Assembly: GCA_002083435.1 (NCBI GenBank)
Contig: LWDJ01000005.1
Span: 112,571 to 176,570 of the forward strand
From: Proteobacteria bacterium SG_bin6
Lineage (GTDB): Bacteria; Pseudomonadota; Alphaproteobacteria; Sphingomonadales; Sphingomonadaceae
Length of the DNA: 64,000 nucleotides
Direction of reading: 5' to 3'
The position numbers were made by a program, and so were the translations under genes. Below, in pieces: positions 28,757-37,037 of the stretch (within the stretch, counting starts at the first letter, position 1; the number at the start of each line of letters is the position of its first letter). Below the pieces are notes generated by a model, which was given only the letters and a program-made list of their open reading frames with translations, was not told the origin of the DNA and did no database searches.

Positions 28757-29143
28757 TCACCAGAGTGTCGTCACGCCGAGCGCTGCGATCTGCTTATCGC
28801 AGCTTATCAGCTGCAAGCCATCAACTTCCGCCTGCGCCGCAAGCAGGCGATCCCAGGGATCGGCATGCGCCGCCGGATAAGCGCCGGCCCGCTGGGCATG
28901 ATCGACCGTGATCGCAAGCGGCGTGAAGCCCTCCGCACCAACTTCCGCGGCGAAACCTTGCGCGAGCGTTCGAGCAAAGGCCAATTTGCCTTTGCGATGC
29001 TTGAGGGCGATTTCCATTGCCGACACCGCGCTCACGAAAATCGAACGGCTTGCATCCGCGATCACCGCGCGCGCTGTGGGGCTCAACGCGGCGGGATAAT
29101 GAAACCACCACAGAAGGGTATGGGTATCGAGCAGATAGCTCAT
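28757..29143 (-). CDS. vapC: PIN-domain toxin of the VapC type
   Basis: The 128-residue protein is a PIN-domain ribonuclease. The conserved acids are in YLLDTHTLLWWF (Asp6), SAVSAMEIALKHRKGKL (Glu), AHADPWDRLLAAQA (Asp) and ISCDKQI (Asp). The LDTHTLLWW start is typical of the subgroup paired with Phd/YefM-type antitoxins. Its ATG overlaps the antitoxin stop by 4 bases. Toxicity is expected from the family, not shown. It lies between scoA and scoB. Confidence 0.92.
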   Translation of the reverse strand: MSYLLDTHTLLWWFHYPAALSPTARAVIADASRSIFVSAVSAMEIALKHRKGKLAFARTLAQGFAAEVGAEGFTPLAITVDHAQRAGAYPAAHADPWDRLLAAQAEVDGLQLISCDKQIAALGVTTLW

Positions 29144-29424
29144 GCCGCTGGAGGCAAGGAGTCTAGGATCGGATCAGGCCCGAGTCCCATCTCCTCGTCG
29201 GTCAACGGGTCCCAAAAGCCATGCGCCAAAGGGTCTCCACCGCCCGCCGGCCATTCATGCGCCAGCCGGCCCGGCACGCGCGGGCGCCGCGCCGGCGGCA
29301 CGAGCGGGACGAGCTTGGCGATTTCGGTCGAGCCGCGCGCGATCACGATTTCCTCGCCCGCCTCGACGCGCGCGAGCAGGCGGGACAGGTGCGTTTTCGC
29401 CTCGTGGATCGTAACCGTCGCCAT
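29140..29424 (-). CDS. Antitoxin of the Phd/YefM type
   Basis: The 94-residue protein begins MATVTIHEAKTHLSRLLARV and continues EAGEEIVIARGSTEIAKLVP, the Phd/YefM DNA-binding fold. The C-terminal part is acidic and proline-rich (DPLTDEEMGLGPDPILDSL) and should wrap the toxin. It precedes vapC with a 4-base overlap. Two TTAGCTAA palindromes upstream of its start are likely autoregulatory operators. Confidence 0.92.
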   Translation of the reverse strand: MATVTIHEAKTHLSRLLARVEAGEEIVIARGSTEIAKLVPLVPPARRPRVPGRLAHEWPAGGGDPLAHGFWDPLTDEEMGLGPDPILDSLPPAA

Positions 29425-29435
29425 GGCTACCTTAT

Positions 29436-29456
29436 TTAGCTAACCAGCTTAGCTAA
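29436..29456. promoter_or_regulatory. Paired palindromes, likely antitoxin operator
   Basis: Two perfect TTAGCTAA palindromes (29436-29443 and 29449-29456) stand 13 bases centre to centre within a 9-base direct repeat TTAGCTAAC. They fill the gap between the scoA stop (29458) and the antitoxin start (29424). AT-rich paired palindromes at this position are typical of Phd-type autorepression. Confidence 0.65.
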
Positions 29457-29457
29457 C

Positions 29458-30165
29458 TCAAGCCGCGACGCGCTCGCGGGTCGTCACAAACTCGATCTTC
29501 TTGTCATATGGCGCGCCCAGGATCAGGCGGTTGACGTAGATGCCGGGCAGGTGGACCTGATCGGGGTCTAGGCTGCCGACCGGCACGATCTCCTCCACCT
29601 CGGCGACGCACAGCTTGCCGGCGGTCGCCATCGGCTGGTTGAAGTTACGCGCGGTCTTGCGGAAGATCAGGTTGCCCGCCTCGTCGGCTTTCCAGCCCTT
29701 GATGATCGACAGATCGGCGAAGATGCCGCGCTCGAGGATATATTCCTCGCCGTCGAAAACCTTCACTTCCTTGCCCTCGGCGACCTGAGTGCCGACGCCC
29801 GTCTTGGTGTAGAAGCCAGGGATGCCCGCCCCGCCGGCGCGGCAGCGCTCGGCGAGCGTGCCCTGGGGGCAGAACTCCACCTCCAGCTCGCCCGACAGAT
29901 ATTGCCGCTCAAACTCCTTGTTCTCGCCGACATAGGAGGAGATCATCTTCTTCACCTGCCGCGTGCGCAGCAGCTTGCCGAGCCCTTCATTATCGATGCC
30001 GGCATTGTTCGACACGAAAGTGAGATCCTTGACCCCTGAATCGCGGATCGCGTCGATCAGCCGTTCGGGAATGCCGCACAGGCCGAACCCGCCCGCACAG
30101 ATTAGCATCCCGTCCTTCAGCACTCCATCGAGCGCGGCGGCAGCGTTGGGGAAGAGCTTGTTCAT
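29458..30165 (-). CDS. scoA: 3-oxoacid CoA-transferase subunit A
   Basis: The 235-residue subunit has the CoA-transferase signature KDGMLICAGGFGLCGIPERL, VSNNAGIDNEGLGKLLRTRQ, and the C-terminal EEIVPVGSLDPDQVHLPGIY. It pairs with subunit B encoded at 28075-28743 to form the enzyme that moves CoA between succinate and acetoacetate. In most genomes the two genes touch; here about 0.7 kb holding a toxin-antitoxin pair separates them, all on the same strand. Confidence 0.95.
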   Translation of the reverse strand: MNKLFPNAAAALDGVLKDGMLICAGGFGLCGIPERLIDAIRDSGVKDLTFVSNNAGIDNEGLGKLLRTRQVKKMISSYVGENKEFERQYLSGELEVEFCPQGTLAERCRAGGAGIPGFYTKTGVGTQVAEGKEVKVFDGEEYILERGIFADLSIIKGWKADEAGNLIFRKTARNFNQPMATAGKLCVAEVEEIVPVGSLDPDQVHLPGIYVNRLILGAPYDKKIEFVTTRERVAA

Positions 30166-30260
30166 GGCGGACTCTCCATTGGTTGCCCGGGCGATAGTCC
30201 GGCGCCAGCGTTGTGGTCAACGGCGGGTGCCGAGCTAGCGACTGATTGGCGCAAGCTTCG

Positions 30261-30704
30261 TCAAAACGCCGCCGGTCGCCAGCGATAGCGAACATTGGGT
30301 ACGCGGTCGCCATGTTCGGGGTCGAAGCCATATTCCTCGGCGACGAAACCCGCCGCCTCGTAAAGCCGCCGCGCGCGGGCGTTCGCTTGATAGGTCCAGA
30401 GCTGCAGATCGTGTTGCTCGCGCTGGGCGATGGCGACCAGCGCCCTCCCTATGCCGTGCCCATGCCAGAAGGGCTCGACATAGAGATGTTCGATCCACCC
30501 GGGTTCGAGTGCCATATGGCCGAGCAGCGCCGCGCCATCGAACGCGCCCCAGATCGGCCCCTTATGGAAAACCTCGCGATAAAACTCGTACGTCTCTTCG
30601 AGGCTGTGCAGCGTAGGATCGAACCCCGGGATTAAAGCGCCAGCGACGCGGTGCTGGCGCGCCGCGGCGTCGGTTTCGTCGGCGCGTAACAGCCGGTACT
30701 CCAT
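30261..30704 (-). CDS. GNAT family N-acetyltransferase
   Basis: The 147-residue protein has a GNAT core with IEHLYVEPFWHGHGIGRALV (acetyl-CoA pyrophosphate loop HGHGIGRA, about residues 82-88) and the late LWTYQANARARRLYEAAGFV motif that often follows. The substrate is unknown. ATG at 30704 overlaps the stop of the upstream SMP-30-like gene by one base (TGATG), so the two are probably translationally coupled. Confidence 0.85.
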   Translation of the reverse strand: MEYRLLRADETDAAARQHRVAGALIPGFDPTLHSLEETYEFYREVFHKGPIWGAFDGAALLGHMALEPGWIEHLYVEPFWHGHGIGRALVAIAQREQHDLQLWTYQANARARRLYEAAGFVAEEYGFDPEHGDRVPNVRYRWRPAAF

Positions 30705-31618
30705 CAATAGGCCAGCTTCAGCCCCGCGCGCGGCCAGGGCATCGCCGCCAGCCGCCCGGAGCCCGACAGGGTGATATACGCTGTCCGCCGCCCCTCCCCG
30801 CCCCAGCAGATATTGGTGGTGAAGATATCGGGCGTCGGCACGAACTCGACCAGCTCGCCCAGCGGCGAGATCACCGAAATCCCTGCCTCGCCGATCGTCG
30901 CGACGCAGATATTGCCGCTTTCCTCCATCCCCAGCGAGTCGAAAAACTTGTATCCCGCCGGGCGGTAGAGCGGGATGCCGGGGCCGCCCGGGCCCGCGTC
31001 GGCCGCGACTTCCCCCGGCGCGGTGACCCGGAACGCCATCAGCCGGCAGGTATAGGTCTCCGCCGCGTAGAGCATGGAGCCGTCGGGGGAGAGGCCGATG
31101 CCGTTGGGATTCTCGCTGGGGAAGATCACTTCCTTCAACAGACTGCCATCGGCCTTGGCGTAGAAGATGCCGGTGATGTCGCGCTCGCGCGGGCGGTTCT
31201 TGCCGTGATCCGTGAACCAGAAGCCGCCATGGGCATCGAACACCAAGTCGTTCGGCCCGCGCAACCGGCAGCCGAAATCGCCGTCGCGGTAGAGCACCTC
31301 CACTTTACCGCTGTCTGGATCGATCCGCTCGACCCGTCCGCCCGAATAGTCATCGGCCTGGCCGTGCGGCATCAGATAGCCGTTCGCCTCGCGCCAGTTG
31401 AACCCGCCATTGTTGCAGCAATAGAGCATGCCATCCGGCCCCAAGGCGAGCCCGTTCGGGCCGCCGCCGGGCGCCGCGACGATCTGCTGGCGGCCATCGG
31501 GGTGAACGCGGGTGACGCGCCCGGCGGCGATCTCCACCAGCACCACGCTGCCATCGGGCATCGCGACCGGCCCTTCGGGAAAGCGCAATCCTTCGGCGAC
31601 GATCGACAGCTCACCCAA
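30704..31618 (-). CDS. SMP-30/gluconolactonase family protein
   Basis: The roughly 304-residue protein is a six-bladed propeller: VAEGLRFPEGPVAMPDGSVV with the metal Glu, PGGGPNGLALGPDGMLYCCN with a metal Asn, RGPNDLVFDAHGGFWFTDHG and NGIGLSPDGSMLYAAETYTC with the catalytic Asp region. Family members hydrolyse sugar lactones. The start is uncertain: TTG at 31618 is preceded by a G-run and gives the normal length. It overlaps the GNAT gene by one base. Confidence 0.85.
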   Translation of the reverse strand: MGELSIVAEGLRFPEGPVAMPDGSVVLVEIAAGRVTRVHPDGRQQIVAAPGGGPNGLALGPDGMLYCCNNGGFNWREANGYLMPHGQADDYSGGRVERIDPDSGKVEVLYRDGDFGCRLRGPNDLVFDAHGGFWFTDHGKNRPRERDITGIFYAKADGSLLKEVIFPSENPNGIGLSPDGSMLYAAETYTCRLMAFRVTAPGEVAADAGPGGPGIPLYRPAGYKFFDSLGMEESGNICVATIGEAGISVISPLGELVEFVPTPDIFTTNICWGGEGRRTAYITLSGSGRLAAMPWPRAGLKLAY

Positions 31619-31693
31619 TTTGAGCCCCCCCCGTGAAACTACCAAAGCGGCGATTTTACCGCTCGGCAAGAAACTCGCCCTTATCCTGGCGCC

Positions 31694-32104
31694 ATGCAAG
31701 CCACTTGGTCGATCGACGTTGATACCGCGCTCAGCGTTGTCCGCATCACGCTGCGCGGCTTTTTCACCCCTGCCGATGTGATCGCGTTCGAGGTTGATCG
31801 CGACCGTGCCCATGCACGGCTACGCTGCGCCCCGAACCAGCATCTCACGCTCACCGACGTGCGCGAAATGAAGATCCAGCCGCAGGATACGGTGCACGCC
31901 TTCCAGGCGCTGCTGTCGAACAAGCGCCACCATTCGCGCAAGATCGCGTTCATCACCGCCTCGTCGCTCGCGCGGATGCAGTTGCTGCGCGCGGCGGAGA
32001 GCCGCACCGCGCGGATGTTCACTGACCCAGACGAAGCCCAGCGCTGGCTGTTCGAGGACGAGCCGGTGATGCCGCTGCGCCCGGCGATGGCGGCGGCGCG
32101 CTAA
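31694..32104 (+). CDS. Uncharacterised 136-residue protein, STAS/SpoIIAA-like
   Basis: The protein begins MQATWSIDVDTALSVVRITL and has alternating strands and helices over about 120 residues (FFTPADVIAFEVDRDRAHAR, LSNKRHHSRKIAFITASSLA). The pattern recalls SpoIIAA-like/STAS-type domains, but I could not recognise a family with confidence. It lies between the SMP-30-like gene (divergent, 75 bases) and the ThDP enzyme gene (40 bases downstream, same strand). Confidence 0.6.
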   Translation: MQATWSIDVDTALSVVRITLRGFFTPADVIAFEVDRDRAHARLRCAPNQHLTLTDVREMKIQPQDTVHAFQALLSNKRHHSRKIAFITASSLARMQLLRAAESRTARMFTDPDEAQRWLFEDEPVMPLRPAMAAAR

Positions 32105-32144
32105 CCACTTCCCTCGCCCCGCGCCGGGGATTAGACCCGCGCGC

Positions 32145-33809
32145 ATGACGCAAATTCGCTCGGGCGGCCGGATTCTGGTCGATAATCTGGTCGCGCAAGG
32201 CTGCGACCGGCTGTTCCAGGTGCCGGGCGAAAGCTTTCTCGCGGTGCTCGACGCGCTCCACGACACGCCCCAGATCGACGTGGTGACGTGCCGGCAGGAG
32301 GGGGGCGCGGCGTTCATGGCGTGCGCGGATGGCGTGCTGACCGGGCGACCCGGCGTCTGCTTCGTCACGCGCGGACCCGGGGCGACCAACGCCAGCATCG
32401 GCGTGCATGTCGCGATGCAGGATTCGGTGCCGATGCTGCTGTTCATCGGCGATGTCGATCGCGGGATGCGCGACCGTGAGGGGTTTCAGGAAATCGACCT
32501 CGTCGCGATGTTCACGCCCCTCGCCAAGCTCGCGCTGCGCATCGACGACGCCCGCCGCATCCCCGAATATGTCGCGCGAGCGTGGAACACTGCTATCAGC
32601 GGCCGGCCGGGCCCGGTGGTGATCGCGCTGCCCGAGGACATGCTGCGCGACGAGGTAGAGGCGGTCGACCGGCTGCGGGTAGAGCGGCTGCGGCAGGACG
32701 TCGACCAAGCGGCAATACTCACGCTGGCTCGAATGTTTATCGAGGCCAAGCAGCCCCTCGCCATCGTTGGCGGCGCTGGCTGGACCGAAAAGACCGGGGA
32801 ACTGCTCACCGCTCTATCGATCAGCTGCGATCTTCCCGTTGCAGGCGCTTTCCGCCGCCAGGACGCCATGCCCAACGACATGCCGACATGGGGCGGAAAT
32901 CTCGGCTATGGCCCGAATCCCAAGCTGGTAGCGCGGATCAGACAGGCCGACTTGCTGCTCGTCATTGGCGCTCGCTTGGGTGAGGCGACCACCGATGGCT
33001 ACACGCTTGTCACGCCCCAGCACCCGGGCCAGACATTGGTGCATGTCCACCCCGATCCCGAAGAACTGCACAGGACGTATCACGCCGATGTCGCCATCTG
33101 CGCCGGCGTCACCGAATTCCTTGAAGCGCTGCTGGTAAGCGGTGTGCATCCGATCGGCGGCAGGGGCGCGGAAGCTCATGCCGAATGGCTCGAATGGTCC
33201 ACGCCAAAGCCGCGCGACGGCGTTAGCCTCGATCTCGGCCTGTGCGTCGCCGCCATGCGAGAGCGCCTGACGCCCGAAGGCACGATCATCTGCAACGGCG
33301 CGGGCAATTTCTCTGGCTGGTGGCACCGTTACTGGCGCTATGGCGGCCCTGGCACGCAACTCGCCCCCACCGCCGGGGCGATGGGATACGGAGTCCCCGC
33401 CGCCGTCGCGGGCGCCTTGCGCTGCCCCGACAAGACCGTGGTCGCGGTGGCGGGCGACGGCGACTTCCTGATGAACGGTCAGGAACTCGCGACCGCGATC
33501 CAGCACGGCGCGAACCTGCTCGTGATCCTGGTCGACAATGGCGGTTATGGCACGATCCGGATGCACCAGGAACGTGACTATCCGCGCCGGGTGAGCGGCA
33601 CCGCGCTTCACAACCCCGATTTCGCGGCGCTCGCCCGCGCCTATGGCGGCTGGGCCGAGACGGTGGAAAGCACCGAGCAATTCACTCCGGCGCTCGACCG
33701 CGCGCTGGCGCGAGACGGCGTGCGACTGCTGCACCTGAAGACCGATATCGAAGCGATCACCAATTCGACCACGATCAGCGCGCTGCGGGCGAAGGCGGAA
33801 GGCCGCTAA
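32145..33809 (+). CDS. Thiamine diphosphate-dependent enzyme (acetolactate synthase-like)
   Basis: The 554-residue protein has the three ThDP domains: an N-terminal Pyr domain with the catalytic Glu in TCRQEGGAAFMACADG, a middle domain with GPVVIALPEDML, and a C-terminal ThDP/Mg motif from GDGDFLMNGQELATAIQ to LVILVDNGGYGTIRMHQ. It resembles acetolactate synthase, benzoylformate decarboxylase and related enzymes. The neighbours are not branched-chain amino acid genes, and no small regulatory subunit follows, so a catabolic 2-ketoacid decarboxylase or lyase is possible. The reaction is undetermined. Confidence 0.85.
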   Translation: MTQIRSGGRILVDNLVAQGCDRLFQVPGESFLAVLDALHDTPQIDVVTCRQEGGAAFMACADGVLTGRPGVCFVTRGPGATNASIGVHVAMQDSVPMLLFIGDVDRGMRDREGFQEIDLVAMFTPLAKLALRIDDARRIPEYVARAWNTAISGRPGPVVIALPEDMLRDEVEAVDRLRVERLRQDVDQAAILTLARMFIEAKQPLAIVGGAGWTEKTGELLTALSISCDLPVAGAFRRQDAMPNDMPTWGGNLGYGPNPKLVARIRQADLLLVIGARLGEATTDGYTLVTPQHPGQTLVHVHPDPEELHRTYHADVAICAGVTEFLEALLVSGVHPIGGRGAEAHAEWLEWSTPKPRDGVSLDLGLCVAAMRERLTPEGTIICNGAGNFSGWWHRYWRYGGPGTQLAPTAGAMGYGVPAAVAGALRCPDKTVVAVAGDGDFLMNGQELATAIQHGANLLVILVDNGGYGTIRMHQERDYPRRVSGTALHNPDFAALARAYGGWAETVESTEQFTPALDRALARDGVRLLHLKTDIEAITNSTTISALRAKAEGR

Positions 33810-33842
33810 GCAGCGCGCCGCTCGGCCTTGGGACCGAGGTCA

Positions 33843-33991
33843 AGCGGGACCCCGGGTCAAGCCCGGGGTGACGTGTGTTGTTGTGGAGGGTACGGGCCCC
33901 TGCCTCGCCAGGTGAACGGTGTCGGGGTGACGTTGCAGAAGATGTAACTGAACCAACTATCGTCACCCCGGCCTTGAGCCGGGGTCCCGCT
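33843..33991. repeat. Inverted pair of REP-like elements
   Basis: The 31-base unit at 33843-33873 (AGCGGGACCCCGGGTCAAGC then CCGGGGTGACG) is repeated in reverse at 33961-33991 with few changes. Each unit is itself a hairpin. Such paired palindromes resemble REP/BIME elements. They occupy most of the 310-base gap between the ThDP enzyme and lnt (33810-34119), where no gene is seen. Confidence 0.65.
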
Positions 33992-34119
33992 GCATTGCAG
34001 CGGAAGAAGAGCGGGGCCTGGCCCGAGGCCGGGACGGCGATCGGGGCTAGACCGATCCGTCTTGCCGGACGACCAACCGGCCCCTTGAGCCCACGCCTGA
34101 CGCGCCCCATAGCCGGCGC

Positions 34120-35676
34120 ATGACCCTGCTCGACCGTCATCCCCGCCTCGCCGCGCTGCTCCTCGGCGCGGCTGCGGCGTGCGGCTATGCGCCGCTCGAC
34201 TTCTGGCCGCTGACGCTCATCGCCTTCGCCGGCTGGCTCGCGCTCGTCCACCGCGCGCCCACCCTCCGCGCGGCGCTCGGGCGCGGCTGGCTGTTCGGCT
34301 GGGCGCATCTGTCGGTCGCGAACAACTGGATCGCCAAGGCCTTCACCCTGCAGGACGCGATGCCGCACTGGCTTGGGCTTCCGGCGGTCGCGCTGCTGTG
34401 CCTGTACCTTGCGATCTTCCCGATGATGGCCGCCGGGCTCGCCTGGCGCTGGGGCAAGCGGCACGTGGCGAGCGAGGCGCCGGGCCTGAGCTTCGTGCTG
34501 ATGTCGGGGGCGGCCTGGCTGCTCACCGAGTGGCTGCGAGGTTGGGCGCTCACCGGCTATCCCTGGCCGCCGCTTGCCAGCATCTGGGTGCCGCTGCTTG
34601 GCGTTGCGCATCTGGCGGCTTGGATCGGAACCTATGCGCTTTCGGGGCTAACGGTGGTGCTCGCCGGCGCATTGCTGTTGCTGGCGCATGGCCGTTGGCG
34701 GACGAGCGCGGTCGCGCTCCCGCTCGTCGCGCTGTTCGCGCTCACCCCGCCACGTATTGCTCAAGCGCCGATGCCCGACGCGGCGCCCCGGGTCCGCGCG
34801 GTGCAGCCCGATCTGCCCGAGGAGGAACGCCCGACCGACGCCTATGCCGAGAACAACCTGCGCGCGCTGGAGCGCCTCAGCGGCCGCCCCGGCCCCGCCC
34901 CGCGCCTGATCCTGTGGCCCGAGGGCGCGTTGCGCTATCTGATCGAGGACGGCTACCCAACTGCCTATTATTGGCGGCAGGAAAGCCCGGCGCGGGTGCG
35001 GTCGCGTATCGCCCGATTGCTCGGCCCGCGCGATCTGGTGCTGACCGGCGGCACCGCCGTGCAGTTCACGCGCGCCGGCGAGATCAGCACCGTCACCAAC
35101 TCCATCTTCGCGATCGACGCGCGGGGGCGCCTGCGCGGCCGCTATGACAAGGCGCATCTGGTGCCGTGGGGCGAGTATCTTCCCTGGCGGCCGTTGCTGA
35201 GTCAGATCGGTTTCGCCCGGCTGGTCCCCGGCAGCTATGATTTCGCCCCCGGCCCGGGGCCGCGCAGCCTGAAACTGCCGGGCTTTGGCCCAGTCGGAAT
35301 GTTGATCTGCTACGAGGTGATCTTTTCCGGCCAAATCGTCGACCCGGCGCGCCGCCCGCGCTTCATCTTCAACCCCTCGAACGACAGCTGGTACGGCGCC
35401 TGGGGTCCAGCGCAACATCTGGCGATGGCGCGACTACGGGCGATCGAGGAGGGGCTGCCGATCGTCCGCGCGACGCCCACCGGCATCTCGGCGATCATCG
35501 CCGCCGATGGCCGCCTGATCGGCACCGTGCCGCCGCAGCGCGCCGGGGCAGTGGAAGCCGTTATCCCCCCCGCCGCCGCGCCCACCCCCTTCGCGCGCTT
35601 CGGTAACTGGCTCGCGCTGATCGTCGGCGCGGGGCTCGCCGCAAGCGCTGTTGCCTTCCGCCGGTGGGGTCGCTAG
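34120..35676 (+). CDS. lnt: Apolipoprotein N-acyltransferase
   Basis: The 518-residue protein has about seven membrane segments and a periplasmic nitrilase-type domain (about residues 220-480). The Glu-Lys-Cys triad is visible in LILWPEGALRYL, RYDKAHLVPWGEYLP and GMLICYEVIFSGQI. It adds the third acyl chain to lipoproteins in the inner membrane. It is followed after 81 bases by metK on the same strand; in other alphaproteobacteria lnt-metK-trmB neighbourhoods are common, and trmB is 3.3 kb on. Confidence 0.95.
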   Translation: MTLLDRHPRLAALLLGAAAACGYAPLDFWPLTLIAFAGWLALVHRAPTLRAALGRGWLFGWAHLSVANNWIAKAFTLQDAMPHWLGLPAVALLCLYLAIFPMMAAGLAWRWGKRHVASEAPGLSFVLMSGAAWLLTEWLRGWALTGYPWPPLASIWVPLLGVAHLAAWIGTYALSGLTVVLAGALLLLAHGRWRTSAVALPLVALFALTPPRIAQAPMPDAAPRVRAVQPDLPEEERPTDAYAENNLRALERLSGRPGPAPRLILWPEGALRYLIEDGYPTAYYWRQESPARVRSRIARLLGPRDLVLTGGTAVQFTRAGEISTVTNSIFAIDARGRLRGRYDKAHLVPWGEYLPWRPLLSQIGFARLVPGSYDFAPGPGPRSLKLPGFGPVGMLICYEVIFSGQIVDPARRPRFIFNPSNDSWYGAWGPAQHLAMARLRAIEEGLPIVRATPTGISAIIAADGRLIGTVPPQRAGAVEAVIPPAAAPTPFARFGNWLALIVGAGLAASAVAFRRWGR

Positions 35677-35680
35677 GGGC

Positions 35681-35704
35681 ACATATAAGGAAAACTTTAT
35701 ATGT
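35681..35704. promoter_or_regulatory. Palindromic operator upstream of metK (SahR-like)
   Basis: ACATATAA and TTATATGT arms of 8 bp flank an 8-base centre (GGAAAACT). The AT-rich ACATATAA...TTATATGT form resembles the site of SahR, an ArsR-type repressor that responds to S-adenosylhomocysteine in proteobacteria. It lies 54 bases before the metK start. The repressor gene is not in this window. The rest of the leader (GTCAT...ATGAC inverted repeat at 35703-35728) might fold, but I do not assign a riboswitch. Confidence 0.6.
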
Positions 35705-35757
35705 CATCGTCGCGACAGCGGCTATGACGCCTGGCGTTCCAAACAAGAGGGAAATTC

Positions 35758-36978
35758 ATGCGCTCGTCGTTCCTGTTCACCTCCGAATCGGTTTCCGAAG
35801 GCCATCCCGACAAGGTCGCCGACCAGATTTCGGACGCGGTCGTCGATCTGTTCCTGGGGAAGGATCCCGAAGCGCGCATCGCCTGCGAAACGCTGACCAC
35901 GACCCAGCGCGTGGTGCTCGCCGGCGAAATTCGCGGCCGCGGCATTTATGACGAAGCGACCGGCTGGGCGCCGGGCGTGCCGGAAGAAGTCGAGCGCGTG
36001 GTGCGCGAGACGGTGAAGCGCATCGGCTATGAGCAGGCCGGCTTCCACTGGAACGAATTCGAATTCGCCAATCATCTGCACGGCCAGTCGGCGCATATCG
36101 CGCAGGGCGTGGACGAAGCCGGCAACAAGGATGAAGGCGCCGGCGACCAGGGCATCATGTTCGGCTATGCGACCGACGAGACCCCCGATCTGCTGCCCGC
36201 GACGCTTTATTACGCGCACCGCATCCTCGAGCGGATGGCCGCCGACCGCCACAACAAGGTCGTCGATTTCCTGGAGCCCGACGCCAAGAGCCAGGTGACG
36301 CTGGAATATCGGGATGAGGCGCCGGTGCGCGCGACCGCGATCGTCGTCTCCACTCAGCACGCCCCGGGCTATTTCTTCCACGGCGGCGAGGGTGATCCGG
36401 CCAAGTACCAGCAGCTCCACGACTATGTGATGGGCGTGTTCCGCGACGTTCTGCCCGAAGGCTTCATCACCGATGAGACCAAGATCTACGTCAACCCCAC
36501 CGGCCGCTTTGAAATCGGCGGCCCGGACGGTGACGCGGGGCTGACCGGCCGCAAGATCATCGTCGACACCTATGGCGGCGCCAGCCCGCACGGTGGCGGC
36601 GCGTTCAGCGGCAAGGACCCGACCAAGGTCGATCGCTCGGCGGCCTATGTCGCGCGCTATCTGGCGAAGAACGTCGTCGCCACCGGCCTCGCCCGCCGGG
36701 TGACGATCCAGCTTTCCTATGCGATCGGCATCGCCGAGCCGCTGTCGGTCTATGTCGACACCCACGGCACCGGCACCGTGCCCGAAGCGACGCTGGAGCG
36801 CGTGCTGCCGCAGCTGGTGCGGCTGACCCCCAAGGGCATTCGCGAACATCTGAAGCTCAACAAGCCAATCTATCAGAAGACGGCGGCTTACGGCCATTTC
36901 GGCCGTCAGGCGGAAGGTGATTATTTCACCTGGGAAAAGACCGATCTGGTCGACGCGCTGAAAGCAGCCGTCGCGTAA
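35758..36978 (+). CDS. metK: S-adenosylmethionine synthetase
   Basis: The 406-residue enzyme makes S-adenosylmethionine from methionine and ATP. Clear signatures are FTSESVSEGHPDKVADQISD at the start, the hexapeptide-containing GAGDQGIMFGYATDE, and the P-loop-like GGGAFSGKDPTKVDRSAAYV near residue 280. AGAGGGAAA precedes the ATG. A palindromic operator lies upstream and a strong intrinsic terminator (37006-37037) follows. Confidence 0.98.
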   Translation: MRSSFLFTSESVSEGHPDKVADQISDAVVDLFLGKDPEARIACETLTTTQRVVLAGEIRGRGIYDEATGWAPGVPEEVERVVRETVKRIGYEQAGFHWNEFEFANHLHGQSAHIAQGVDEAGNKDEGAGDQGIMFGYATDETPDLLPATLYYAHRILERMAADRHNKVVDFLEPDAKSQVTLEYRDEAPVRATAIVVSTQHAPGYFFHGGEGDPAKYQQLHDYVMGVFRDVLPEGFITDETKIYVNPTGRFEIGGPDGDAGLTGRKIIVDTYGGASPHGGGAFSGKDPTKVDRSAAYVARYLAKNVVATGLARRVTIQLSYAIGIAEPLSVYVDTHGTGTVPEATLERVLPQLVRLTPKGIREHLKLNKPIYQKTAAYGHFGRQAEGDYFTWEKTDLVDALKAAVA

Positions 36979-37005
36979 CTTGCATTGATTTGTAGCTCGA
37001 CTAGC

Positions 37006-37037
37006 CTCCCCGGGAAGCGATTCCCGGGGAGTTTTTT
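37006..37037 (+). terminator. Intrinsic terminator of metK overlapping the next gene's ribosome site
   Basis: A perfect 11-bp hairpin (arms 37006-37016 and 37021-37031, loop GCGA) is followed by six T residues (37032-37037). The T-run directly precedes ATG 37038 of the next gene, and the 3' arm contains GGGGAG, that gene's only visible Shine-Dalgarno sequence. Confidence 0.92.

Noticed and set aside
35705..35757. Possible SAM or SAM/SAH riboswitch before metK
   Set aside because: Short inverted repeats are present, but I could not match the conserved core of any known SAM-binding class, so only the DNA operator is listed.
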